A DNA stretch of 44,238 bases from Sideroxydans sp. (GCA_027310725.1 DAIDAG010000064.1:1-44238), one strand, 5' to 3'. Shown: positions 1 through 7,113, counted from the first letter of the stretch. Translations and numbers: made by a program. The notes: a model not told the origin generated them from the letters alone.

Positions 1-10
1 AGAGTTTGCC

Positions 11-472
11 ATGCAGCAACCCATCAACTATGCACAGATCGCACCCGAAGGGCTCAAGGCCATGCTGGGTTTGGAAACTTACGTGCGCCGCTCGGGGATC
101 GATCATGGGCTTTTGGAACTCGTGAAGACCCGCGTTTCGCAAATTAACAGGTGCGCGTTCTGCATCGACATGCACACCAAGGATGCCAGAGCGAACGGCG
201 AAACTGAACAACGCCTCTATGCGCTACAGGCATGGCGCGAAACGCCTTTTTATTCCGAGAAAGAGCGCGCGGCACTGGCCTGGGCCGAAGCGCTGACGGA
301 TATCGCGAACGGCGGTATTTCAGAAGCCTTGCGCGAAGAGGTGCTGCGATCCTTCAACGAAAAGGAACTCGTTGACCTCACTCTTGCCGTCGTGGCGATC
401 AACGGCTGGAACCGCCTGGCAATCCCGTTCGGCACACCTGCGGGGAGCTATCAGCCGGGCCTGTTCGGTTAA
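11..472 (+). CDS. Carboxymuconolactone decarboxylase / AhpD-like family protein
   Basis: This 153-residue protein has the AhpD/CMD fold signature. A CxxC pair (CAFC) is followed by a histidine (IDMH) in the helix after 'RVSQINR', with the acidic and aromatic pattern of the family. Family members with CxxC-x3-H act as thiol-dependent peroxidase-like or disulfide-exchange enzymes in the cytoplasm. The length is normal for a single-domain member. The ATG lies 10 bases from the window edge, so upstream partners are out of view. The family is a confident call; the substrate is unknown. Confidence 0.9.
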   Translation: MQQPINYAQIAPEGLKAMLGLETYVRRSGIDHGLLELVKTRVSQINRCAFCIDMHTKDARANGETEQRLYALQAWRETPFYSEKERAALAWAEALTDIANGGISEALREEVLRSFNEKELVDLTLAVVAINGWNRLAIPFGTPAGSYQPGLFG

Positions 473-994
473 GGTTGTTTAAATCTTTGTTCTTCAGCCT
501 GACTGGTGCAACCAGGGAAGATGGCATCAAGCTGCCGGGCAAGGCTTCCTGGATGTAAAGATACATTGGCGATAGCCGAACAAACTGAGGTTTAATCGGC
601 ATTTTGATTGCGGACATTTCAACCCAAAACAAATTGCGCTCCGTCCCTTAGGCTTCTTGCTTTCACAGTTGCGTTCCCCGTGGCCTCGGCCGGATTTCGG
701 CCCCTAGTGGTTAGGAGTGTAAGGTCCGCTATGCTAGGGGCATCATGGATATCGCGGCGGCGCAGCCTGCGTCCGTTGTGTTCCATTGCGGATCCTCGCG
801 GTTTACTGAAAATGATTTTGTTTTAGTCTGCGGGAGAGTCCGCTCCTGGCTATTTTGAACTCACATTTATAACTCGATGCCGTCGATGGCGACTGGCCAG
901 CCATCGGGCAGTGACTTTGCAATACTAACCTGCTTCTGTCGACAACGCTTTGTAGACACTGAATTTTCTCGAAAACAGAACATCAACTTTTGAG
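473..994. other. Intergenic stretch, no convincing gene
   Basis: About 520 bases separate the AhpD-like gene from the terminator of the next minus-strand gene. Short open frames occur on both strands, but none has a ribosome site plus recognisable protein content. A 7-bp inverted repeat (CCCCTAG at 701-707, CTAGGGG at 734-740) is present, but its spacing and lack of a T-run argue against a terminator. It may be decayed sequence. Confidence 0.5.
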
Positions 995-1030
995 AAAACC
1001 GGCTGGCGCAGTTTGATCGCGCCAGTCCGG
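995..1030 (-). terminator. Rho-independent terminator of the unknown lipoprotein gene
   Basis: Read on the minus strand, a CCGG-A-CTGGCGC arm pairs with GCGCCAG-CCGG across a 9-base loop and is followed by TTTTCTC. It lies 14 bases beyond the stop codon of the gene that ends at 1044, so it very likely ends that transcript. Confidence 0.8.
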
Positions 1031-1043
1031 GTTGATGGATAGG

Positions 1044-1802
1044 TTAGCCGTTAAAGTCAATTACGCGAAAATATGTCTTCTGCGTACTAGTAATTTCTTC
1101 GGTCATGATGGCAAAACCGTATTTCTGAAGCATGACCCACTTGCTGTGACTTTGTACGGCTTTATTGTATAGCTGCTGACAATTAAATTCAGTGGCCAGA
1201 CCTGGCAGTTTTTCATTAAGCTCTTTAGCATCAAATATTCGTGTGGATTTGCATGCTAATTGTGTAGTAATACCGCCTGCCATCTGGTTTTCCCGTCCCA
1301 TTGTATATTCGACGACAAACTCATTATTGGCTTTGGATGGAATGGCATCAAACCTTGTGACGTCTCTGATTTCATAAAGTGGAGTAGTCCTGGTGCCAAG
1401 GAGTGGAACTGCCTGCCATCTCAAACCGACTATGCCTTTGTAGGTCAGTGCGTAAACAAGATTGTATGAAATGTCATTACTAATTTGCTCCATCAATCGC
1501 TCAATCTGACCATTGCCCACATCCGTTAGCGTCATTACGTTTTTATATGATTGTTTCTTCCCATCACTTTGTTCATTGCTCGCTTCAACTGTTATCTTTA
1601 GTTGCCCAAAGTTGGTGCTATCAACTGTAGGCGGAATCTTTTTTTCAATATTCGCTGATAGTGACTTAGGAGAAAACTTTTTTGTCATATATCCGGTCTG
1701 ATCGGCAGTGACTTCTTTGACAGAGGCAACTGATGAGCAAGCCGAAAGCAGGAGCATACTTAATGCAGCAAGACCTCTAACATCATGAGCTTTGATAAAC
1801 AT
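1044..1802 (-). CDS. Hypothetical lipoprotein
   Basis: This 252-residue protein has an N-terminal lipoprotein signal: a basic start, a hydrophobic run, then the lipobox LLSAC near residue 22, followed by SSVASV. It should be acylated and anchored in a membrane facing the periplasm. I do not recognise the mature domain. It is a mixed alpha/beta sequence with one clear internal cysteine pair (residues around 182 and 205). The start has a good AGAGGA ribosome site. A terminator follows, so it may be a single-gene transcript. Function is unknown. Confidence 0.75.
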   Translation of the reverse strand: MFIKAHDVRGLAALSMLLLSACSSVASVKEVTADQTGYMTKKFSPKSLSANIEKKIPPTVDSTNFGQLKITVEASNEQSDGKKQSYKNVMTLTDVGNGQIERLMEQISNDISYNLVYALTYKGIVGLRWQAVPLLGTRTTPLYEIRDVTRFDAIPSKANNEFVVEYTMGRENQMAGGITTQLACKSTRIFDAKELNEKLPGLATEFNCQQLYNKAVQSHSKWVMLQKYGFAIMTEEITSTQKTYFRVIDFNG

Positions 1803-1865
1803 ACATATCCTCTCTTTTGTGAAAAATAGCGTGAATGACGCTCCTTACCAACTGAGACTGCGGGT

Positions 1866-2870
1866 TTAGAAATACAACTCTACGCTGGCAAGCTGGGCTG
1901 TTGTGCCATATCCGCCGCTAACCAACACCTTGCCGTTGGGCAACAGTGTGGCTGTATCATTATCACGCGCCACCGTGAGTGGGCCAGTACTAGTCCAAGC
2001 TCCTGTGGCAGAGTCGTACAGTTCAGCGCTAGCAAGATAACCTGTTGCACCGTATCCGCCGCCGACTAATACTTTGCCGTTAGGCAAAAGCGTGGCGGTA
2101 TACAGTTCACGCGCAGCCACGAGTGAACCGGTAACAGTCCAAGCTCCTGTGGCAGGATCGTATAGCTCTGCACTGGCAATAGCAGCGTTTGTTGTGCCCA
2201 TGCCACCGGCGACTAACACCTTGCCGTTGGGCAATAGTGTGGCAGTGTGGTAATAACGCGCCGTGGCAAGTGAGCCCGTAACAGTCCAAGCTCCTGTGGC
2301 AGGATCGTAAAGTTCGGCACCGGCAAGGTATCCTGTTGCGCCGTCTCCGCAACTAGCTAGCACTTTTCCGTTGGGCAGCAGCGTGGCGGTGTGAAATGCA
2401 CGCGCCGCAGTAAGTGAGCCGGTAGTAGTCCAAGTCCCTGTGGCAGGGTCGTACAGTTCCGCACTGGCAAGAGCAATGTTTGTTGAGCCCACGCCGCCGG
2501 AGACCAACATCTTACCGTTAGGCAGCAATGTGGCGGTGTGCAATGCGCGCGCCGTCGTTAGTGAGCCGGTGGCAGACCAAGTCCCTGTGGCTGGATCGTA
2601 CAGTTCAGCACTAGCAAGATAACCTGCAACACCCGCTCCGCCGCTGACCAACACCTTACCGTTAGGCAGCAGTGTGGCGGTGTGAGATGCACGCGCCGTC
2701 GTTAGTGAGCCGGTGGCAGACCAAGTCCCTGTGGTTGGCTCGTACAGTTCTGCACTGGCAAGATAACCTGCTGCGGTATATCCGCCGCTAACCAGCACCT
2801 TGCCATTTGGCAGCAACGTGGCGGTGTGCAGGTCACGCGCTGCCAGGAGTGAGCCGACTCCAGTAAACGT
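1866..2870 (-). repeat. Tandem 144-147 bp repeats coding kelch blades
   Basis: Seven tandem units of 141-147 bases encode the kelch blades. The units are well conserved at DNA level, with repeated strings such as 'ttgccgttgggcaacagtgtggc' in slightly different forms about every 145 bases. This close similarity suggests recent copying or gene conversion between blades, and copy number could vary between strains. Confidence 0.8.
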
Positions 2871-3266
2871 GGACGTACCACCAGCTAGCCCGCAAAACAC
2901 ATTCAAATTGGTGACATTCGCCGCGTTGATCGTTCCTGCGCCATAGGTTGAGGTGCAGGGCTGTACACTGGGCGTGGTGGTAGCTAGGGAAAGGTTATAA
3001 GCAGTACCATTGGCCAATTGCGTGGCGAAGGTAAAGGCTTGACTGACACCGCTGGCATTGAGCGTGAGATTGTCAGTGCCATTGTTGGTTAGAGTCAGCG
3101 CATTGCCGACAGCCAGCCCCGTTAACGTACCACCAACCGAGTAGGTTACTGCAGGAGTAGTTGCGGCTGCAGATGTTGCACTACCACCTCCCCCTCCACA
3201 CGCGACTAGAAACAGTACAGATAATGGCAAGGCACTGCGTATCAAATTGGCGAGGATGATTTTCAT
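1866..3266 (-). CDS. Kelch-repeat lipoprotein, predicted seven-bladed propeller
   Basis: The 466-residue protein starts with a lipoprotein signal ending in LVAC followed by a run of glycines, the usual spacer of outer-membrane or periplasmic lipoproteins. Residues of about 40-130 form a Ser/Thr-rich region with two cysteines. The rest is seven kelch-type repeats of 47-49 residues, each with 'TATLLPNGKVL', a glycine pair, then 'ASAELYDPATGTW'. The last repeat stops at 'ASVELYF' without its Trp strand, whereas 'TSTFTG' precedes the first repeat. This is what a ring closed by strand sharing would show. It is a probable ligand- or protein-binding propeller; the partner is unknown. Confidence 0.88.
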   Translation of the reverse strand: MKIILANLIRSALPLSVLFLVACGGGGGSATSAAATTPAVTYSVGGTLTGLAVGNALTLTNNGTDNLTLNASGVSQAFTFATQLANGTAYNLSLATTTPSVQPCTSTYGAGTINAANVTNLNVFCGLAGGTSTFTGVGSLLAARDLHTATLLPNGKVLVSGGYTAAGYLASAELYEPTTGTWSATGSLTTARASHTATLLPNGKVLVSGGAGVAGYLASAELYDPATGTWSATGSLTTARALHTATLLPNGKMLVSGGVGSTNIALASAELYDPATGTWTTTGSLTAARAFHTATLLPNGKVLASCGDGATGYLAGAELYDPATGAWTVTGSLATARYYHTATLLPNGKVLVAGGMGTTNAAIASAELYDPATGAWTVTGSLVAARELYTATLLPNGKVLVGGGYGATGYLASAELYDSATGAWTSTGPLTVARDNDTATLLPNGKVLVSGGYGTTAQLASVELYF

Positions 3267-3346
3267 GAGCAGGAGTTTGGATGGTTGTTATAAAAAATTA
3301 TCGCATATTACCCCGTTCAGCATGTTTTACAAACTGCATAAATAGC

Positions 3347-3562
3347 CTATGAATTTTTGAAGATTGGATTGAAATATTGCGCGCGACGGAAAATCCTGAT
3401 GGCATATTGAGGTTCCGTTTTTGGTTCGGAGCTGAAATACGGGTCGCCTAGGATTTCGTCCGCCTCCCTCCATATAACGGACACATCGAAAGACTTCTCA
3501 CCAAGACCGCAATGCCAAGAAAAGGATGATTTGATTCTTGGCCTAAACGGCCAACTGATCAT
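3347..3562 (-). CDS. Small hypothetical protein, candidate integron cassette gene
   Basis: This 71-residue basic and aromatic protein matches no family I know. It is listed because of its position. The truncated attC at 3599-3635 ends in GTTGATG, and the next cassette would begin with TTGATG; this open frame starts about 40 bases later on the same strand as the other cassette genes. No attC can be seen after its stop, so it would be the last, incomplete cassette. Coding status is uncertain. Confidence 0.35.
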   Translation of the reverse strand: MISWPFRPRIKSSFSWHCGLGEKSFDVSVIWREADEILGDPYFSSEPKTEPQYAIRIFRRAQYFNPIFKNS

Positions 3563-3598
3563 GGATTGAAATTCGGCAGTTTAGCTGACCAAAGCAGA

Positions 3599-3635
3599 CA
3601 TCAACGTTTGAGTTGAGGGACCGATTGGTAAGCAC
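3599..3635 (-). repeat. Truncated attC recombination site
   Basis: On the minus strand the site reads GTGCTTAC, then a short spacer, then CAACTCAAACGTTGATG. The second half is a good L'-R' half-site with an intact GTT. The first part resembles the R'' box GTGCCTAAC expected from the start of its own cassette (TTAGGCAC at 4186-4179). The central stem (L'' and spacer) is missing, so the site is 37 bases rather than 60 or more. The cassette gene reads through it and stops at the TGA inside GTTGA. Confidence 0.55.
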
Positions 3636-4173
3636 CGGTTTTTGAGCCATGGAGAGCAAACGGTGCCCAATGAACGAGTTGTACATGCAGGAGATTGAGG
3701 CGAAGCATGTAGTCACCGTACTCGCGAATCTTTGAGTAAATCGCTTCCGCCGTGAAATCTTCTTGATCGAAAATCAGATCGCCAGTTTCAGGATCAACGC
3801 CGACGTCCGGGTTTGAACGGATGTATCCATGAACTTCTCCACCACCGTTCAATTCAACGTAGGTGGAGTGAAGGACACGGTTTCGGTATCGCCTCAACTC
3901 GTGGAAATGCCCCTTCAGCTCGAGGATGTCCTTTGCCTTTTCGTCGCCATTGTCGAGCGCATACGTTTGCGTAAGGCTCACAAACATGTCAGTGACTTTG
4001 TCAATCAATTGGCAATTTGTTTCTCGTCGTAACTTTATGGGGGGCCAATCCTTTCGTTCTGGATCGAGAATGAACCATCCGATCTGGCGATAGAGATTTT
4101 CGACCCATTGGAAGATCACAACGAACTCCCCCAAGGCCTGATGAGTGGCAACAATCTTGTCTTCGCTGATCAT
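3601..4173 (-). CDS. Hypothetical cassette protein with HEPN-like RNx3H motif
   Basis: This 190-residue, mostly helical protein is of unknown family. At residues 97-102 it reads RNRVLH within 'HELRRYRNRVLHSTY'. This fits the HEPN ribonuclease signature R-[NDH]-x3-H, in which the polar residue follows the arginine. A helix ahead of it ('LELKGHFHELRR') and the helical N-terminus fit a HEPN-type bundle. The gene is a cassette: it begins 7 bases after the attC at 4180-4248 and its last codons lie in a truncated attC. HEPN proteins often act in toxin or antiphage systems; that role here is inference. No antitoxin partner is seen next to it. Confidence 0.6.
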   Translation of the reverse strand: MISEDKIVATHQALGEFVVIFQWVENLYRQIGWFILDPERKDWPPIKLRRETNCQLIDKVTDMFVSLTQTYALDNGDEKAKDILELKGHFHELRRYRNRVLHSTYVELNGGGEVHGYIRSNPDVGVDPETGDLIFDQEDFTAEAIYSKIREYGDYMLRLNLLHVQLVHWAPFALHGSKTGAYQSVPQLKR

Positions 4174-4179
4174 TCCGGT

Positions 4180-4248
4180 GCCTAATGTTTGAATTAACCG
4201 GCTGGCACGGCCTTATCGCACCTGCCTACGTTGAATAATGGGTTGGGC
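4180..4248 (-). repeat. attC site of the HAD-hydrolase cassette
   Basis: Read on the minus strand: R'' box GCCCAAC (fits RYYYAAC), L'' around TATTCAACG, an inner stem with AGGC and GCCGTGCC stretches, L' GTTAATTCAAAC, and R' ATTAGGC. Layout and length (69 bases) match typical integron attC sites. The R' box has A in place of the usual G before TT. The stop codon of the HAD gene lies inside the site, as is common in cassettes. The next cassette starts TTAGGCAC. Confidence 0.82.
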
Positions 4249-4890
4249 ATTGCTAACAAATTGAGCTAGCAATTGAGGAAGCTGCAACATATCGTCAAAT
4301 GACACTTCCTCCCCGACTCGGCATGACGACGTTTCACCATTTCGCACATACCGGAATGCTCTCATTCCTGCTGCTGCGGCAGCCTCAATCCCAACTTCAC
4401 TATCTTCCACAACCACGCATTGGCTAGGCATAAAGCCCATTGCATTTGCTGCATATTGAAATAGGCCTGGCTCCGGCTTCCAAGAGCCAACTTCATATGA
4501 ACTGAAGATGCTGTCGCCAAAGTAAGGTGCAAGGCCGCTAACTTGCAGCGCCTGACGGATTTTCAGAGGTGGCCCGCTTGAGGCAATGCACTTGGGAAAA
4601 TTCGCGGTTTCGAGCATTTCAAGAACGCCAGGCATAGGTTTCAATTCACGTGAGAAGAGTTCCGAAACATGCTGGCGATAATGCTGTTCAAACGCATCTG
4701 GCAGCTTCTGGGAAAGACGGCCCTCAAGGTCAGCAAGGATTGAAGTCAGTTTTTTGCCACGATACTGCTGGATCAATGATTCCACCGTATCACTCAGTTG
4801 CGGAAGCAGATCGAGAAACGCTTGATTGCAAAGTCCCTCGCTGTCTACGAGCGTACCGTCCAAATCAAAGATTACACAGATACCAGTCAT
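4213..4890 (-). CDS. HAD-superfamily phosphatase (beta-phosphoglucomutase-like)
   Basis: This 225-residue HAD family IA hydrolase has all four motifs: FDLDGT (nucleophile Asp9, acid Asp11), IASSG, the lysine in GSWKPEPG, and VVVEDSEVG. An alpha-helical cap domain lies between motifs I and II. Such enzymes remove phosphate from sugar phosphates or similar small molecules; the substrate is not predictable. It is carried as an integron cassette: it starts 11 bases after the attC at 4901-4974 and ends in its own attC. The last residues, QRRQVR, are encoded by attC DNA. Confidence 0.88.
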   Translation of the reverse strand: MTGICVIFDLDGTLVDSEGLCNQAFLDLLPQLSDTVESLIQQYRGKKLTSILADLEGRLSQKLPDAFEQHYRQHVSELFSRELKPMPGVLEMLETANFPKCIASSGPPLKIRQALQVSGLAPYFGDSIFSSYEVGSWKPEPGLFQYAANAMGFMPSQCVVVEDSEVGIEAAAAAGMRAFRYVRNGETSSCRVGEEVSFDDMLQLPQLLAQFVSNAQPIIQRRQVR

Positions 4891-4900
4891 TTACCAAGAT

Positions 4901-4974
4901 GCCAAATGTTTGAGTTGGGCGGCGGCCGAGCAGCGCAGCTTCTCGGAAGTCCGCTCGAATGAGTGGTTAGCCAC
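4901..4974 (-). repeat. attC site of the GNAT cassette
   Basis: On the minus strand: R'' GTGGCTAAC, L'' ATTCGAGCGG, an inner stem CCGAG/CTCGG, L' CCCAACTCAAAC, and R' ATTTGGC. The overall pattern closely follows the well-known aadA-type attC layout. The GNAT stop codon TAA lies inside R''. The GNAT cassette begins with TTAGCCAC (5451-5444), exactly complementary to this R'' box, as expected for the excised circular form. The R' box has A for the usual G. Confidence 0.85.
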
Positions 4975-5443
4975 AGGAATTGCTCCTCTCCATTGCAATG
5001 ATTTCAGGGCGCGGCGATGGTGGAACTTCAACGAAGCCAAGGCTAGAGTACAGAGAAATGGCGACGGGATTGTCTCGATAGACGCCCAACGTAAACTTCT
5101 CAATGCCCGGGGATGCAGAAGCTTTAGCAAGTAGTAGTTGACAGAGTATGCGACCAAGCCCGACACCTCGGTGGCGCGAGGAAATGATGATTCGCGCTAA
5201 GCGAAGGACACCGGAACCCTTTTCGATCAATTGAGCGAAACCAAGGAGTTCACTTGAAGCGTTCGCATCGACGAGAGCGAAGCTTGTTGCACCTGGGCCT
5301 GCGAGTAGCGAAGGCAGTTCATCGACGAAAAACGGGAAGCGAAATAAGGGACCAGCCCAACGGGCACACGTGGCCTCATCGGGTACCCACGAAGCGAGTG
5401 CCTCATTGTCGGATGGAATGGGTAATCGCAAGGCCGGACTCAT
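4967..5443 (-). CDS. GNAT-family N-acetyltransferase (cassette gene)
   Basis: This 158-residue protein has the GNAT acetyl-CoA binding loop RHRGVGLG followed by the helix ILCQLLLAKA, and the C-terminal motif with 'NPVAISLYSSLGFVEV'. It should transfer an acetyl group to an amine on a small molecule or protein; the acceptor is unknown. Acetyltransferases are among the most common integron cassette cargoes. The ATG lies immediately after the cassette junction (GTTAGCC at 5452-5446), and the stop lies in its own attC. Confidence 0.88.
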   Translation of the reverse strand: MSPALRLPIPSDNEALASWVPDEATCARWAGPLFRFPFFVDELPSLLAGPGATSFALVDANASSELLGFAQLIEKGSGVLRLARIIISSRHRGVGLGRILCQLLLAKASASPGIEKFTLGVYRDNPVAISLYSSLGFVEVPPSPRPEIIAMERSNSCG

Positions 5444-5496
5444 GTGGCTAACAGTTATTATGGGGACGCACGCGTCAGCATAATAATAAATGGCAA
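5444..5496 (-). repeat. Atypical attC-like hairpin upstream of the GNAT cassette
   Basis: GTTAGCC (5452-5446) is an intact R' box at the point where a preceding cassette or attI should join. Behind it is a strong palindrome: TTATTATG at 5455-5462 pairs with CATAATAA at 5479-5486, and GACGC at 5465-5469 with GCGTC at 5472-5476. A clear R'' box is missing (ATGGC in its place). It is either a degenerate attC of an older cassette or a secondary site. Confidence 0.45.
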
Positions 5497-5710
5497 GTGC
5501 GGAAGCAATTGAACTTCAGAGATGTCAGCTTTGATCTGCTCTGCGGACGTAACGTAGGCCGAGCTGGCAGCTATGGCTGAAGATCGGTTAGGTTGCCAAC
5601 TCGCCCATTGCTGCCGTTGCTAACTATGCCGCAAAACTTCCGGTTTGCTAGAACACAGACGTTCAACGTAGAGTTCGGCGGCGCGCGTTAACATATCCAC
5701 CGGAATGAAA
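5497..5710. other. Intergenic region, no attI or integrase seen
   Basis: This 214-base stretch lies between the first cassette and the broken SDR gene, where an integron would carry attI and a promoter. I see no tyrosine-recombinase coding remnant. A loose inverted repeat (GTTAG near 5587, CTAAC near 5620) could be a relic of another attC, but the stem does not hold up. Confidence 0.4.
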
Positions 5711-6050
5711 TCAGGTTTGGTTTAACCCGCCATCGGCAACTATAACCTTACCAGTTAAATAAGTAGATGCTATAAGCATGTAGGCAACATCTGCAATTTC
5801 CTCCGGCATGGCCCCTCGACGCATCGGGGCTCGATTTTCCCAAAGCTCGTGCACGGCGAGCCACGATTTCGTCATAGGTGTATCAACCAGACCTGGAGCT
5901 ATCGCGTTAACTCTCACCTCTGGAGCCAAGGTGAGCGAAAGCAGCTTTGTCATGTGATTCAATGCCGCCTTGCTAACAGCATAAGGGATGGAAGCGCCCT
6001 TTGGGCGCACCCCAGCATGAGACGAGATGTTAATTAAAAATGACTTTGAT
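5711..6050 (-). pseudogene. 5'-truncated short-chain dehydrogenase
   Basis: The open frame carries only the second half of an SDR. Homology begins at about 'SFLINISSHAG' (strand 5 with catalytic Ser). It continues through the YAVSK active site ('IPYAVSKAALNHM'), 'VNAIAPGLVDTPM', and ends with 'YLTGKVIVADGGLNQT'. The Rossmann nucleotide-binding half (TGxxxGxG) is absent. Upstream codons in frame are not SDR-like and merge into the tetR promoter region. It is probably cut by the rearrangement at the edge of the cassette array. It is unlikely to be active. Confidence 0.75.
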
Positions 6051-6135
6051 GTTCGTCGACTGCTGGCCTGCCCTCCTCCAACTCTCCGGATTTTGACTTC
6101 TGCTCCGAACCTGAACTTTCATCCAACACTTGACT

Positions 6136-6149
6136 TGACCGACCGGTCT
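6136..6149. promoter_or_regulatory. TetR operator 1, tetR promoter
   Basis: TGACC-GACC-GGTCT lies just upstream of the tetR start, in a promoter-like stretch with TTGACT at 6130 and TAGTAT at 6149-6154. The same 14-base string TTGACCGACCGGTC recurs at 6820-6833 before the TusA-like gene. Two copies flanking the repressor gene strongly suggest autoregulation plus control of the downstream operon. Confidence 0.75.
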
Positions 6150-6155
6150 AGTATT

Positions 6156-6767
6156 ATGCCAGCCATGACACCCGATATCGACACCCGTACCCGCATTCTC
6201 TTAACCGCCCGCGAAATGTTTCACGGACGCAGCTACTCTGATGTAGGCATACAGGAGATTTGCGACGCAGCCAAAGTGCAGAAGGGCAGCTTTTATCACT
6301 TCTTCCCGTCCAAGCGGGAATTGGCCATGGCAGTCATCGACAACATGGCCGATGACTGGGCTTACGGCTTCGTGGCAGAGGCATTCGACCCGGATCTCCC
6401 GCCACTGGTGCGCCTGGATTACATGATCGATGCGGCTTACTACTGGCAAGTCGCAGCATCCAACATGGAGGGTCGCATGCCTGGCTGCTTGTTTGGCAAT
6501 CTAGCGCTGGAGATGAGCACTCGCGACGACGTCATGCGCGCAAAACTCAACGCGGTGTTCAACAAGGCCATGAATAAGTTCCGCGTTACGCTCGACGAGG
6601 CGGTCAAGAATGGTTCGTTGGCGGCCATGGATACCGAGGCGACGGCGACGGCAATGCTGGCCTACCTTGAGGGCATTATCCTGCTGGCAAAAACACGCAA
6701 TGATCCAAAGGTGATTCTGCATCTTGGCCCGGCTATCAAAACATTGCGGATCGAGTTGAGTCACTAG
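6156..6767 (+). CDS. TetR-family repressor, NemR-like
   Basis: This 203-residue TetR protein has an N-terminal helix-turn-helix ('VGIQEICDAAKVQKGSFYHF', residues about 30-50). The C-terminal ligand domain contains Cys111 in 'GRMPGCLFGNLALEM'. In E. coli NemR the corresponding 'GCL' cysteine senses electrophiles and hypochlorite; a similar redox role here is inferred. The open frame extends 43 codons upstream, but ATG at 6156 (or 6165) fits better: earlier codons would put the promoter and operator inside the gene. It likely represses itself and the tusA/dsrE2 pair. Confidence 0.88.
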   Translation: MPAMTPDIDTRTRILLTAREMFHGRSYSDVGIQEICDAAKVQKGSFYHFFPSKRELAMAVIDNMADDWAYGFVAEAFDPDLPPLVRLDYMIDAAYYWQVAASNMEGRMPGCLFGNLALEMSTRDDVMRAKLNAVFNKAMNKFRVTLDEAVKNGSLAAMDTEATATAMLAYLEGIILLAKTRNDPKVILHLGPAIKTLRIELSH

Positions 6768-6788
6768 GCAACAGATAGTTTGAGAAGG

Positions 6789-6807
6789 CCCCCGATGGGG
6801 GTTTTTT
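6789..6807 (+). terminator. Rho-independent terminator after tetR
   Basis: CCCCC-gat-GGGGG followed directly by six T lies 22 bases after the tetR stop. It separates tetR from the operator and promoter of the next operon. Confidence 0.85.
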
Positions 6808-6820
6808 GTGGCTCCAATTT

Positions 6821-6834
6821 TGACCGACCGGTCA
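6821..6834. promoter_or_regulatory. TetR operator 2, tusA/dsrE2 promoter
   Basis: TGACC-GACC-GGTCA is a palindrome with 5-base arms. It matches operator 1 and stands 42 bases before the TusA-like start. It is the likely binding site of the repressor encoded just upstream. Confidence 0.75.
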
Positions 6835-6875
6835 TCTAAAGCGGCTTTGCCGCATAACTTGAAAGGAGAAATACC

Positions 6876-7103
6876 ATGGAAGCGAAACAAACTCTCGATG
6901 CACGCGGCCTCAACTGCCCTCTCCCCATTTTGCGCACCAAGAAATCCCTGATCTCCCTTCAATCCGGAGAAACCCTGAAAGTGATATCTACCGATCCGGG
7001 TTCTCTCAAGGACATGAGTTCCTTCTGTTCGCAAACCGGTAATGAGCTGCTGTCGTCACAACAGCAGGGCAAAGATTTCGAATTTGTCATCCGTAAAGCC
7101 TGA
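6876..7103 (+). CDS. tusA: TusA-family sulfur carrier protein
   Basis: This 75-residue protein has the TusA signature 'LNCPLPILRTKKSL' (CPxP, active Cys14), in which the cysteine carries a persulfide. TusA proteins relay sulfane sulfur between rhodaneses, DsrE-type proteins and acceptors, in tRNA thiolation or in sulfur oxidation. Here it is paired with a DsrE2 gene 10 bases downstream, an arrangement typical of sulfur trafficking or dissimilatory sulfur modules rather than tRNA modification. The ribosome site AAAGGAGA is strong. An operator for the neighbouring TetR precedes it. Confidence 0.9.
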   Translation: MEAKQTLDARGLNCPLPILRTKKSLISLQSGETLKVISTDPGSLKDMSSFCSQTGNELLSSQQQGKDFEFVIRKA

Positions 7104-7113
7104 GGAGATCGTC

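Noticed and set aside
701..740. CCCCTAG/CTAGGGG inverted repeat
   Set aside because: Only 7 bp, loop of 26 bases and no T-run; not enough to call a regulatory element.
608..826. 72-residue plus-strand open frame in the first intergenic stretch
   Set aside because: No ribosome site, biased low-complexity composition and no protein-like motif.
1866..2870. Regular repeats that could be mistaken for a CRISPR array
   Set aside because: Units are about 145 bases, fully coding and contiguous, with no spacers.
5585..5630. Possible further attC relic (GTTAG...CTAAC)
   Set aside because: L boxes and stem are not recognisable, and the spacing is too short.
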